A stretch of 64,000 bases of DNA. Origin: Casuarina equisetifolia (Eukaryota > Streptophyta > Magnoliopsida > Fagales > Casuarinaceae). Shown here piece by piece: positions 48,560 through 62,600 of the stretch. The DNA is taken from positions 30,341,258 through 30,405,257 of the forward strand of contig CM052354.1 in NCBI GenBank assembly GCA_028551475.1, read 5' to 3'. The notes under the pieces are model-generated. The model did no database searches and had not been told where the DNA came from. It worked only from the letters and a program-made list of their open reading frames with translations. A program made the position numbers and the translations under genes. How positions within the stretch are numbered: the stretch's first letter is position 1; every line of letters starts with the position of its first letter.

Positions 48560-49270
48560 TTAAGGTTTGGAAGTTTACAGGAGATGGGTCTTGTAGTAGT
48601 GGATTGATTGGCATGTACAGATTTGGTTAATCTTTCCCCGCAAATGATGCGTGCCCATGTCTTGGAAGGTGGTACGGAAAAGAAGCTTGGTGAAAATGTT
48701 TATCGGTTGATAAGATTATCACGGAAAAGACAGGTTGACGATAATCCAGAAAAGTAGGCTCCTTCATAGACTGATGCAGGTAATTGACAAACAAAAGAAA
48801 GATCTAGATGAGTCACCATTAGAGATACAGGATGGTTTGGCAGCGAAGGACTAGCAGTGGAGTTGCATGTGTCCATTTCAGCATGAATATGCAAATTAAT
48901 TATATATTGTCATTGGAAGTTTAATGAGGTTCGAGTCTAGGGAAAAAATCTAAACATCCAAGAGTCTTTGAGAGAAAACTTAAGGCCAATTGATTGAACA
49001 AAATTATTACTATGCAAAGAGGAAAACCTATTGATGATAAGATCATTTACGTACATAAGACACCAAATGTGAACACCAAGAAAGTCAAAAATAAGCAAAG
49101 AAGAGTCATAAAGCAAGCAAATGAACCCGTACTCAAAGAGAAGAGAGTTAAACCAGTGATATTGTGCATAAGGAGCATGCTCGAGACCATACACACAAAT
49201 AGAATCAAGTTGAAATGAGTCGGAATAAATTGTTGTGTGATGAAGCACAAGACGAAGGATACTCATAAAG
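48560..49270 (-). mobile_element. Ty1/copia remnant (reverse transcriptase region)
   Basis: The minus-strand frame 48937-49266 carries the copia RT signature in degraded form: a VYGL(K/E)xAP-like motif, a FNSLLFEYGF segment, and LMYVNDLII in place of the catalytic YVDDLII. Sequence to about 48700 continues in another frame (HAEMDTCNSTASPSLPN) as the usual RT/RNase H connection, after a break at about 48937. The Asp-to-Asn change and frame breaks show it is inactive. LTRs were not found. Confidence 0.75.
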
Positions 49271-49549
49271 TTAACACCTTATTCCTGATGAAGATCTTAT
49301 TACCTTAACCTTTAACCAGAAAAAAAAAAAAAAAAACCTCTAACCAATCTAGTGTGTCTATTAAAGGAAATATGAACTTGTACACCTTATAATAGCCAAC
49401 AACATTTATTCTTAGTATCCATCCAAAGAACAAAAGTCTAGGTGTGATTGTGAAGAATATTGGCTATTTTAGCATTCATTGCAATCTTTCCTCTAGAAAT
49501 ATTAAGAATAGCTTTAACTAAGGTGGGTGTATAAGGAAATGGTATAATC

Positions 49550-49890
49550 TATGTATTAGATGCAAATCTTATATTGAAAAATAAAATACTTAAAGTAAAG
49601 CTTAATAGAAAGAAGGACCCCTAACTCTAAAAATTGCTTTTCAATTGAGCTTTCATGTATGGCCCAAGTTCAATTTGTTTTACCCTATCCAAACTTGAGC
49701 CCAATAATGCTTGGTGACAAGAAAACATGTGTAGTACAAAATATTTATATCAAAAAAATAAAAATCTTTAAGGTAAGGCATAAATGAAAAAAAGACTCTC
49801 AACTCTTAATTTACCTTTTAGATTAGACTTTCTTATATAATCGATGTAAAAATGCATTTTGGATTAGGTTTAATAATTCTTGATTTTAAA
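49550..49890 (+). repeat. Degenerate ~175-bp repeat units (related to 12.3 kb)
   Basis: Two diverged units start with TTATATTGAAAAATAAAA.. and TTATATCAAAAAAATAAAA.. (about 49569 and 49745; period about 176). Both continue with AAAGTAAAGC/AAGGTAAGGC...ATRAAARAA..GACYCYMAACTCT and a TTAGATTR-like word. They look related in layout to the 12.3-kb array. Confidence 0.45.
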
Positions 49891-50431
49891 AATTAAATTT
49901 CTTTATCAATCATAAAAGTAAACTTTTAAAGGTAAAAATAAGTTGAATGAATTAGAGAATACAACTATTAGTATTGATTCTATCTTTTGAACGATGGTAA
50001 ACTGGATAAATCTTGATTTGCTTTCGTTATTGTCAAATCACATTATCAAGCTTTATACTTAGATTTTGGAAATCAGTTGTGGGTGTCAATTACAAAAACC
50101 TTTACCAATTAAAAGGCCTGGTGGTTTACTTGTAAGTCCACAACAAAGTTAAAAGATAACGACCACGACCCACTAGGTGTGTGGCCCATGCCACGTGCAA
50201 GCCTTTCATGTACTTCAGAGCACCTAAAATCTGTGCTATTTTTCAATCCGTAACTAATAAACGGCTGAATCCACCCCGTCGATTCTGTTATACGTTGACC
50301 GATATAAAAAATCAACGGTATACGTAATGCCACATGGCTGCTCCGGCGTTCGTCGTTTTCGCTCGTAAAACCATTAAAAAAAAAAAAGAAGGAAAAAAGG
50401 AAAAAGAGCGGGCGAGAGGTCGGCGGCGGTT

Positions 50432-50437
50432 TGGGCC
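50432..50437 (+). promoter_or_regulatory. Site II-like element upstream of BRF1
   Basis: A TGGGCC word about 255 bp upstream of the BRF1 ATG, inside a GC-rich stretch (50400-50530) that looks like the core promoter and leader. A leader intron from about 50549 (GTATGTTC) to about 50671 (TTTAATCAG) is plausible. Confidence 0.4.
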
Positions 50438-50690
50438 GTTTCTTCCACCAGCACACACTTCGCTCTCCGGCCAGAACCCTCGCTAAAACCCCGAGCTTTT
50501 GATTTCTTCTTCTTCAAGCTTCCGGCCGCGATTTCAAGACTTTTGTGTATGTTCTTGCTCTCTGGATTTTGATTTGGACTTGCGGAGGGAAAATCAGTGC
50601 CCTAATTTTGGAAGTCTATAGTGGTAATTGAGGTTTCTGTTTATGCTTGTGATTTTAATCAGATTGGACACGGTTGGTGCTGTAGGAGCA

Positions 50691-53600
50691 ATGGTGTTCA
50701 TTACGAGTTGTGCGAGGCATAAGCCTACGGTCCATTACGACAATGGCTGCGTGTAAGTAGCCTGTTGAGCTGTTCTCCTTATTTGATGTTGAGGTGGAAT
50801 TCAAGGTGATTGCTTTTTCTTTTTTGCTTCCGTAGATGTTGTGAGGTGTGTGGAAAAGTTCTTCATCAAGACGTGTTCACTGAGGAACCTACTTTTGTTA
50901 AGGGCGCGGGAGGGGAGGTATGTTAGCTCTTTCTGTGAGTGTTTTGAAGCATACTTGATTTGTTGATTAGACGAACGTTTTTGCTGCATTTTCTTTCCTA
51001 CATGTCCGGGCAATTTGTCTGGACTGAGAAAACCTCGGTAATGATATTCGACGACGCGTAGTTCCCAAAGTTTGTATTTTTGGGGTTGTTGCTGCTTTGA
51101 ATGAGAAGCTGATGCCAGTACAGGGCAGGCTGTGTTGAAGTACCTACACAAAACTGGACTCAGGAACTTTTTGGAAATATCACTTCTTTGTACTTTTGGA
51201 CCAACTAATGGATTGGTTGTGCTTTACTTAATACGGCTCATATGTGAAATTAACTGAAAATCCGTTAATGGGGAGGAGGATGGTTGTGAGATACAGTAGA
51301 GAAACTCTTTCTTCTTAGATGCATGTAGGAGCTTCCTTTCCAGCACAGATTCAAATTTTTAGTATTGTGTAGTTTTTCATTTCTGAACAACGAGAAATGA
51401 GAAAAAAGAATAAGTAAAGATTAAAAACTGTAAGGGATTTGTGTGTTTACCTTCCTTCTGCATTGCAACCCTGAATATGACACACGACACCAGATTCACT
51501 AATGCATTATTTTCTCTTTTAGAGTCTTGAAAGGTCTTTAACTATTACTGGTTGGTTATGCATGTTTTGTTGCATGAACCCTTTACAATCAACATGAATT
51601 GGCATTTAACTTTGTCAATATGTGTCTCTAGTTTCCATTGTTATTTCTAACTGCCTTTTGTTAATAGTCTACCATGAAAAATGTGTGTAAGTTACAATAC
51701 CCTGAAAGTACAGAACAATCGCTGTCAAAATAAAGGTTTTTGTGTCCATTATGTCATTGTCTCCTTTGAATATATCACTTGAAATATGTAGACATGATTA
51801 GACCAGTGTATGTTGGAGGTTACATTGAATTGTTTTCCAGTGTTTATGATGTATTGAAAGTTATATTCAGTTTTCTTTTTTATACCATGTTCATTTATTA
51901 GTAGTGGTTTAATAAATTACTTACTATTAAATCACATAGCAATTGCTGTCAAAGTCAATGGTTCTTACTTTAGTGTCACTATTTGGTCTCTTTAAGACAT
52001 TTGTTTAATTCCTTTTTTTTACCCTCAACATGAGTAAACTATCTTTCATAATGACATTTAGATAAATGCTTTTAGGATTCTATAACTCTGATAGTGGGGC
52101 ATTTATTTACATTTCAAATTCTTAATTGAAGTTTACACTCTGCATAGATTATGCCTTCATACAGCACAAATTGATATCTTAAGTGGAACCCCCTTATCTG
52201 CAGAGCCAGGTGGCGGGTTCCTTTGTTAGATCCATTCAAAGTGGCTACTCAGAATCATTTAGGAGGACCCTAGATAAAGGTATGTGATCATGCTCTGTAT
52301 ATGTTTACTTTTTGATATTTCTTGAGTTAGGTTGTCGTTTTATAGGTTTGAGTTTTAACATCCGGGGTTTCCACATTTTTGCTAAAGAAAAGTTGCAATT
52401 ATGTAGAATTCTAGAGGAATTTGTAAACTTCTATAAGTATCAAAGTTTGTGGGACTGAGCTTTGACTACTAGATCATGTATGACCGTAGATTCATATTGG
52501 GCTGTAAATACTATATCATTGATTGACGTTACAGCTACTAGCTTGTAATGTTGTTTAGTGCAGCAACCAGATTCTAAGACAATTTAAGTGGCTAACTGTG
52601 AGTATTTGTAGCCATACGCTGTGAGAAAGAGCCTTCAGGGAACACATCCTTGTGTTTAGCCTAAACATACATCTTGAGCCTTTGTAAAGCTTACTAAAAC
52701 CTCCAGTTCAGTCATTAAAAATGCAGATCTAATAGGCAAATGTTAAGAAAAAGGCAAAAGTCCGACTAGTCATTGAAGCTTCTTTGTTGAAATTTTTGAA
52801 AGAAGTCAACGGATAAAGTGTGGCCAAAATGGGAGTTTCTGAGGCGAAGAAAAAGGGCTTCCAAGAAAGTATAGCAGTCGAGAGATTTTGTTTGCGCATA
52901 AATTTTGTGTCTTGCTTTCTTCTTCTCCCAGACAAGTTAAATCTGCAATTATCCATGTCAATGTGGTTCAAGCTTCAGTGGCGTAAGGTGGCTTGCAAGT
53001 GTAGCTTCTTGGAAGTTATATGAATTGAATCTGAAACAAAGATTAGTTAGGAGCTTAACATTTTAAATTAGAAGTTTACTGACCAAATAGGAACCATTAC
53101 CCCAATTAGAAAGTGACAAATATTGTCTTCCTTGCTGTTTGTATTTGATGGATTGTTGCTTTAAGTAATATTCTTGGCCCCACAGCTTTCATATTTTGCA
53201 AGTTTATACAAACTCAATAAAAAGAACGAATATAAGAGAAGATAAAAGTAGATACCATTGGATTAAGTCCTTCTGATGCCATATACCACTTCAAGGTTTA
53301 AAACCCATGCATGGGAAAAGGCAAGTAGTCAAAGGATGGGTCAGTTATGAACAAAGGGACAAAGTATGATACGAAATATTTTATAAAATTTTGAAAAATG
53401 GCAAGGTTGTTGAGAATATTTATTCTATTTAGAAATTTGGAAAACTTTGACAATGAAGTAATTGTTTATTTAGTGTATTTAAATATTTTAATCTGAGATA
53501 AAAGCAATATTCATGATTTGTTGGCAGGTGATTAAACTTATTTGGTATAGATTTGTAAAAATAGGACCACATATGACTTTATACCTTTTCAAGAGATGTG

Positions 53601-56600
53601 AAATTCACTGTTCATATCTTAACAAAAGATTGTGCACTTTTACGTATTTGGTCTATGGACCACGTGCATAAAAGTTTGTGTCAATTCGAAAAGCAGGTTA
53701 TAGGGCCATTACATCTTGCTTTAATTTTGTGTGTATTAGTTTAGACGGTTTATTTAATTGAGTTTCGGGGATATTTCTTCAATTTGAAAGTCCCCTGGCA
53801 TACCTCAGAATTATTTTTGAAACCTTATGAGGATCTGATAAGAAATCATCCCTTTTTGAGATGTGTAAGCTCTCTCCATTTCTTCATGATAGATCTCAAA
53901 CCATGACCCACGGCAACTCCTAAGTTGTACATCTTTTGTGCTGTTGGTTTATGTACCATGCCCTAGCCCTTCATTAATGAATTAGTGACGCATAAATGAC
54001 ATGGATATTGCAGTGAAGTTTCATCCAATGCAAGCTTGGGTGGTGAAACACAGTTGATCTGAATCTCATGTCAATGCACTGATGCTTTGTAAAAGTTTGT
54101 GTAATATCTTGATTCATGTTTTTGAATGTATATTCCCGTTGTTGTGATAGTTTATTTAATGTACAAAGTGCCTATATCTTATGGCTTGAGATAATTGTGA
54201 TATTTCTGATAATCGGTAATACATGTTTTGTATTTCAGGGAGGGATGAGATAGATCGTATGGTTACGGCCTTTAATATTAGTGGTGGTGACTCTATAATT
54301 AATCCAGCCTGTTCATTTTATCGGGTATCTATTTCATTGGTTGCCGTGGTGTCTGCACTAGTGAAGTATTGTTCTTCAAACATCTGATTTGAGATTAACT
54401 TTGCAGATAGCAGTAGAACGGAATTTTACTAGGGGACGTAGAACAGAGCAAGTTGCAGCTTCCTGTCTTTACATTGCATGCCGGTAAGCAGATTTATGCA
54501 GGATTGTTTAAATTGAATTGCAGTCATGCTCAAGAGACAGATACTACTATTCTCATATTGATTTTTTTAGTTTTTAGTCATCTTGAAATATTTAATAATA
54601 TAAAAGAACTTGGAATCTGGAGAGTGGAGGAATTACTGAGAAGGGTAATCCCATGAAGTAATTATATGAGTGGATCCACTTGTCTGCCGTGATAATTTTT
54701 CTGTTTTTTTTCTTTTGGGGACGCTTGGTACTTGGGGGAGAGGGGTGAAATTCAAAAATGTGGCCTTTATTTTATGAGCTTTGGTCCCTGGTTGAGTGTG
54801 TGTTACCCCTTGGGATCTGGTCCCCACCCAACACCCACCCCCAAAATTCATAAGTCATGTTCTCAGATCATGTAATAGGTGGTCTGCGTTTTTAGAGGTC
54901 TTACTACTCTGTTATTCCCTAATAGTCTGTGTAAGGATAGTGGAACTTTACCCAAATCATGTTTCTATTCTCGGTTCACTCCAAGTATTCATATCTTTGT
55001 GATTGGATCTTTCCAAGTAAGAATATCACTGTGGTAAGTTCCAGAAGCAGGAGGTTATAAGTGTGTCCATTTTATCAAATAAATATTTGAAAACTCTCAT
55101 TTCTATTATTTACTGAATTTTCGAAATGGTGTTTGTACTGGGAGTGCTAATGACACAAATGGCTGCTTGAGCACCACTTGTCAGTTATTTGAGCATACTT
55201 CATTTATTTATTTTTACTTGATCTTAGCCGGCATGTTTGTGTGGTTATATTTTTGTTGATTGTTATTCATTTCATTAACTTAACTGACACTAACTCTTTT
55301 TCTCGCAGTGTAGCTAAAGAGCCAAAACCATTTCTTCTTATTGATTTTTCAGAGTTTTTGGGCATAAACGTGTAAGAGAGGGCCTACTACAATAACAAGT
55401 TTTGTTTTGTTTTTTCACATGCAGTGTTTATTTGATTGAAAAGTATATTACGCATATCAACTTACTGTCACCTTTTTTCTTGTTCTAATTTCATCTGCTC
55501 TTTTAAAATTCTGCAGTTATGTGCTAGGTGCTGTATTTTTGCAGCTTTGTCAACTTCTAAGTCTTGGGGAGCATCCTACAATTGTAAAACCTGTTGATCC
55601 TTCACTCTATATACCTCGATTTGCAGAAAGTAAGAACCTACTGTACCTTTTCTAATAGCATTCCAAGAACTCTGGAAAAAAATCACAGTTGAAGAAATTC
55701 ATTTTGCTGGTTTCTTTCTTTTATGGACTGTATTCTCTGAGTTGGGGTGTGGTATTATCGTGGTTGCAATCCTGTATTTCTTATTTTCTGCTGGAAAATC
55801 TGCTTCCAATTGAAGTCTTTGTCACCCTTTTGGTTGATCCCACTCTTTATCCTCAGAACAAACTTGGGTCTTAAATTTTACAATTGAGACTATCTAGCCC
55901 CATTGAATGAAGATATCTCCTATAAAACTTGGAAGAAAAAGAAAACAAAAATGTTCATCAACTGATACATCTGAAAACTTTGGAATGTGGCGGACATTGA
56001 ATGACAATGAATGTCAGCAAATATAACAAATTCCAGTTCACTTGAGTCTATCAGTGATCAGATAGTAGATTTATGGCCATGATGTTTTGACTGAACTACA
56101 ACAGTGCTCAGCCATTTTTAACAAGCAGTTTTTGTTCTCCTTGTAGAATTATTAAAGGAAAGAAACATGAGGGTATGTGGAACTGCATTACACATTATAG
56201 CCAGCATGAAAAGAGATTGGATTCAGGTAATATATAAAGCGGGTATTTTTTTTTTGTGACCATTTTTAATCTCTACGAAACTTGATGTAATCTTATATTA
56301 CACACAGACGGGCAGGAAACCTAGTGGGCTGTGTGGTGCAGCATTATATATCTCTGCTCTTTCGCATGGTTACAAATTTTCAAAGTCTGACATTGTAAGT
56401 CTAGCTGAGCTCGTAGAATATTTGTACTTTGGGTTGTATATTGCGTGAAATTTCCTTGCATGATTTTCTTTCCATGTTCAAACTCAATGCATTGTAAGTT
56501 AGAAACCCCACATTTGCTTACATAAAACTCTTATTTACTTTGAACAGATTTTATTTTAATTTGTTAATTGATTTAGTCATGTTGTTTAAATTTCACTTTT

Positions 56601-59600
56601 TCCTTCACTGGCAGTGAGCCAAAGGCTGAACTGCGTAAAGTGGCTCTAGTTTTTGGTTTGATCATTCTGCATTGTTAAAATCCCGTCGTTGTAACAGGAA
56701 ACTGCATGTTGTTGCTCAAGGATCTGCACTGTTATCTAAAATTTTTCTGGGCAGTTACAAAAAGGCAATGCACCCTTATTTACTGCATAGGTGTACATCC
56801 TTCAGAAGTGCTATACATTCTTGTGTACAAAATTATATGTGGTTGTAATTTTCATGTCTAGCATCTTCAGGTCTCCTTCAAGTAAAGACAAGCTATCCAA
56901 TCTTTTAAAAAACATGTCATTTATGTTATTTTAATATCATTTAGATACATATTTTAAACCATCCCTGCATCGAGGTTTAATGGGGGTAGCCATACCCAGC
57001 CTTAATTTGTCTTGCTACATGAACTTGTGTCTTTAACAAAAAGTCATAGCCATTCCCCTGTTATGCTGTTATACTGAAGATTTTTTATCCAACCAGTTAT
57101 TGTTCTTGTCTTCTTGTACAATGTCTAATTATCCAAGGATCGAATTCCATAATTTTTATTCATCATTTTGTAGTTTGTGCCAAATATTTGTTTTTAATAT
57201 TTCACTTGTCTGGAAGTTAGATGCTTCTTGTTATTGTTGGAATTGAATGAAACTTGGTTTTAATGAGTTTCTCACTACAGAAGTTGCTTCTTCCTCTCTT
57301 TGCTAGATATGTCCTCAGTATCACTTTTAACCTGTCTAAAAGTATCCTTGATGGATGGACTTTTCATAATATGTCTGATTTGTGGTCTTTCCTCTAGGTA
57401 AAAATTGTACATATTTGTGAAGTAACACTCACAAAACGGTTGATTGAATTTGAGAATACCGACTCAGGGAGCTTAACAGTGAGTTCTCCTTCTATGTGTA
57501 CATTATTCAACTCGTTGTAAACATGTGATATCCTTTACTTTCTCCTGTTGTTACTTTTGAGACATGCAATAACATGTCATGATGTGCCAGGTCCAGTGAG
57601 AATTTAGTAAGTTGCACCCCTCGAGTTGGTGTAGTTTTCTGCATGTTATAAATGCATTGGGTTCAAGTTAGTAGCAAGTTGCCTTGCAAAGCCTTGTAAA
57701 TATTCGTGTTAGTTTCACTTTTGTCAAATTTGTAAATCTAACGATTCTTATAGTTATCAAAGTGGATGTTTTGAAAATAATTTTTTTTGACAACATTTTA
57801 TTCACATCAATATCATACTCTTTAGAGTCAATCCTAAAGTTGTTGTTTTGTCACTTTAGGCTGTCCATGCAACGTAACAGTGTTTGTTTAGTTTTTCCAG
57901 CATCAACTTGCAATCACTTCAGCCTAAAAAAACTCATTTAGAATTTTTATGATTACTTGAGAAACGCATGATGCCAAAAAGGAAAAGTAAAGTGAAAACA
58001 GAGACACGCAGTTAGGATATTTAAGAACTATCTTTAAACTTGCACATTTATCATCAGTAGATTATAAAGGGATCTCTTTTGTTGCAGTAGACATTATACA
58101 GCCGACTCTGATATTCCCAATTGTGAAAGTTAAGTTCCACATTATTTTTTTGAAGACATCATAGGCCAAGTTAAACATTGTTTGTATATTATGCGAGACT
58201 AGGATATATAAGTGCTTAAAGGAAATTTCAGTTCTAACTCGGACTAGTTCTTATTGAGTACAAGATAAGATGTAGTTAACGCTTTTTTAGGTTCTAAAAA
58301 ATGGAATTAGAACTAGACTAATACTACTATGTTCTATTGGTCATTATAATAAGAAATGGCCCTTGTTGGAGATGTCAAGGATTTTGAGAGAGAATATTTT
58401 TTATCCCCTCATTTGATTCTGCTATCGTATGGGGTTCATGGTTTGTTTCATAAATTTCTTCTTCAATAGGTTGAGGAGTTGACCAAGAACGCTGTAGAGC
58501 TTAAGTCATGCAACGTGTCAGTTGATGGACCCCAAAAGACAGGGGAAGTGCTTTGTGAACATAAGGATAGTGGGGCAGCTCACTTTGCCCATGGACTTTG
58601 CAAAAGTTGCTATGACGATGTAACGCCTCTCTTTCATTATCCAGTTGTTCATTCTCTTCATTATGCTTCCGTTTCTTTTTTTATTTTTTATTCATGCTTG
58701 TTTTTGGTTTCTGTAGTTCATTGAACTTTCTGGAGGTCTACATGGTGGGTCAGAGCCGCCTGCTTTCCAGCGTGCTGAAAGGGAAAGAATAGCCATGGCA
58801 TCTGCTAATAAGGCAAATGAATCAACTGTCCTGAAGACCTCGCAAAGTACAGCGAAGGAACAGGTATCTTAAATGGTTAATTCTGTTTTGGCATTGTTTA
58901 CTTCTTTATTGGTTGGATTTGTGTTTCTATTTTATGTTGAGAACTTCTGAAGTAAGGAGTTAATTGTGTATCAGAAAGAGGCAAGTGTGAAGGCTTTTAT
59001 TGTGTATTTTTATCCCTCTTTTGACCCTTTAATATGTCAATATTCTTAGAAGTTGTCAACTTTTGTGCCTAAAGCTTTGATCCATGATAACTTTTATTCT
59101 TACTCGTTTTTCAGTTTGAGAAAGTTGAGTCGTGTGCTAAAAGTGGCCAAAAGGTGACCAAAAATGAACGATCACACCAAAGGGAGAATGACACTAATTG
59201 TAAGTGTTATATGAAATTATTGTCAACAAGAAAGTTATAATTCCTGTTTGTATAAAATAGATAAACGGGAAATTCTATTGAGTGGTGTTTGGTTTTTACA
59301 GCTACCACAGGTGATCAGACTGAAAAAGATGGTGCTTCTGATGCAAATCAGGAATTTAAGGATGCTGGTTCAATTGCTGATGATGAATCAGATGGTTTAT
59401 CTGATATTGATGATGCTGAGGTATTGAGCTTATTGCATTAACCAATACATAATTGTAAAGCATTGCAGAGTTGTCTCATGGTTGGTGCACATACCACACA
59501 AAAGTTTACCAAATGGAAGCTGGAGTTGGAGACATAATTGCCTCTTATTTACTTCCATTGCTGTGTATCTTTATGAGAAGGTTTGCAATGGGTGTGGGTA

Positions 59601-62600
59601 ATATTTTGAGAGTTTAACAACCTTTCTACTGAAAGAAAATTTATTGTAGATTGGTGTATGGTGTGTTTATGTGACAGAGATAATAGATAAGTCTCTTTCT
59701 CATTTTGGTATGGTGGGCCATGTATCTTTGTGAGGAGGTTATGAGTTAACAATGGGCATGGGCAAAACTTTGGCTGTTTGACAACCTTAGGATGAAAAGA
59801 AAATTTATTTAGAGATTAGTGCTGTATATTTGAAAATGATGAGATGCTAGAAGCTTCTTTCTTGTTTTGCTATGCTAAGAGATGTGTTTATTTGTGCTAT
59901 AATTATTTCGGTTCAGTGGGTGATCTCTAGGATGGTGATGTAGGTTCCAAAGCTGTAAAGGGAGAGTTGAGCTTCATGGGTTTCGTCACATTTTGATTGC
60001 ATAGTACTTTATGCTGATTCTCTCAAGAGGACTTTACTTCTATAGTGTTAGGCTAGACTTGAATTCAATTGGGTCGGATGTTCCTTAAGGTGTAAACGAT
60101 TGGATGAAAGCTGTTAGGAGTTTCAGTGGCCTTTGGCAATGCAGAACTTTGATTGTGAATATTGGGCTTAACCATAATAAGGGTTTATAGATTACTGAAT
60201 TTCTTTTATGCTGGTAAAAGACCACAAAAGATAGTCCTTCAATTACTGTAATAATGGACTTATAGTTGAGGGGGTTATTACAGCTCTTCAGTAACTATCA
60301 AAATGATTTGAAATTTTTATGAACCAAATTCATCGGATCAGTTATATATTGCATTGCTACAAATTTCAGCTTGTGCAGGTTTTCTTTTCTCTTTTGTCGT
60401 TAACTTGTGATGGGGATTTTATTAATGGGTGCCTTGCTAGGTGAGTGGCTACCTCAACAATGAGGAGGAGACACGTTTCAAGAAGATTATATGGGAGGAA
60501 ATGAACAAAGAGTATCTTCAGGTTAATGATTCATTGCAACTTTAGATAGGTCTTTTGGTGAATTCATATCACCCATAACCTAACAATATTTTTCCTGTGG
60601 TCATAGAATTTACTTCTAAAATCTCTATGTTTACAGGAACAAGCGGCAGCAGCAGCTGCTAAGATGGAGGCCAGTCAGGCTAACTTTGAGAATTGTTCTG
60701 ATGAATTGCGAGCTGCACACGAACTAGCTACTGCAGCTGCGGCAGCTGTGGCAAAGTCAAGAAAGGTATAACTCATACCACCAAAACTAAGGGATTTTAT
60801 TGAAAAGAGGATCAAAGCATTTTTCGTGGTAAAATATGGCTGAAGTTGCCTGATTAATTTAGTTTTTATGTCTTGGAGGGAGACAAGTAAAACATGTCCA
60901 AAAGTAGTTGCTCTTGTTAGTGTTTTACTTTATGAATTTCATGCCTTGTGTGATTGAAGTTCCGGTAAACATATCATCTTTAATGCCTTCTGTGACTGAA
61001 GTTATGTTTAAATCATGATTATTATATGCTTTGACTTTTGATTGTGCCCAAATTTTCGAGTTTGTATTGCATGTTCCCATTGCCCAGTCTAGATAGGCTA
61101 CTACCTACCGCTGATCTAGCAAGAGAAGACCTAGCATTTATGGTATGCGTGTACAGTCCCAAACTTGGTATTCATCCGAGAAAGGAAGGGAAAAAGACTC
61201 AAGAATACCAACTTTCACTTTTCACTTTGGTTGCTTGCAGTTCTTCTGTACAAGTTCTTCATCTAAGTTATGGTTGGATTGATTCGTAATTCTATTTACC
61301 CTATAATTTACAGTACAAAATCTTTGTTCTCTAACAATATTGTTTATCTTTAATGTTAGGAGCGGAAGCGTAAACAGGATGCAAATGCCAATCCTGCTCA
61401 GACCGCTGCGGAAGCCGCTCATCAAATGCTAATGAAGAAGGTGAATCATAAACTGATTGGTGCTTGTAGCATAGGAGTATTGACTAAATATCGTTAATAG
61501 CAGTGGGCATGTGGTATTACCAGTGCAACTCAACTGAATTAATCTGATATCTTCTTTTCTGGTTCATCGATGTCAATTGTGCTTCTTGAGGGACCATATC
61601 ATCTGTTTGAGTCTTTATTTCATTTTTAGTGCAGTTTGCCTTTATTGGGCTTTGTTTATTGCTCAAGTTTGCTACTGATGCGTTGGATCTTACATATCTC
61701 CTCTGTGCTGCTCATATGTTCACAGAGACTCAGTTCAAAAATCAATTACGATGTATTGGAGACACTCTTTGCCGATAAGGTATGTTTGTTCTGTCTTATT
61801 TTACAATACAAACTCAAGATTCTGGTTGGAGCTTTATTGATATATTCACACGTGAATTTCCGTTACACACTTGCACTTCCTGAATTTGGATAGGGTAGTA
61901 TATTCGTTTCAACTTTTACTCTTGAATTGGCTATGACATTTTACTAACTACGCTCGTTTTCACAATAGCTGGGTAAGGGCTACAAGTGGTTATCCAAAGG
62001 AATGACCAATGTGTACATTTTCTAGTTGCATTCTTCATACGTGCACATGCGGTGCTCATTAAGATCTACCAACATTTGGGGTTCTCCAATATGTAGGACT
62101 TATTTTTTCTTTTGTATTCGCATTAGGATTTCTCAATCTTTATTTATCAACCCAGCTCAAATCAAGTAAACATTGGCCCTAAATAAATAAGTGACTTCTA
62201 TTAGTTTTTCCAATATCCACTGAAGTTCCATATTCTTCTGATTTGAACTGTGTAGTATGCTGGTCTCTCAGCCTACATAAATAGAATATTGTTGTGAACA
62301 CCAAAGGATAAGTAGTTTTATGTGATGGCTTGAAGAGAAATTCTACTTATAGTAACAGCTCCTAAGTCCACAGAGCTTGATCCCTGACGGACTTGTTCCC
62401 ATGCTCATGAAAATGGAGCAGAAGTGGTTTTAAAATGTTTGTTATTTTTGTTGGGAACTGGGGGAGTTGGCTCTAGTCGGAGGAGTTTACTTTCTTTACG
62501 CATAGCTTGGTTAGTTGCAAGATTTCTCAGCTGCTAGAATCTTTAGGCTGGGGATTAGAAAATCCTCACCTATTCCATCCAAACCAAGAAGCTGACCTAA

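Noticed and set aside
50109-50456. 115-codon minus-strand frame upstream of BRF1
   Set aside because: Low-complexity shadow of the GC-rich BRF1 promoter and leader; no family features.
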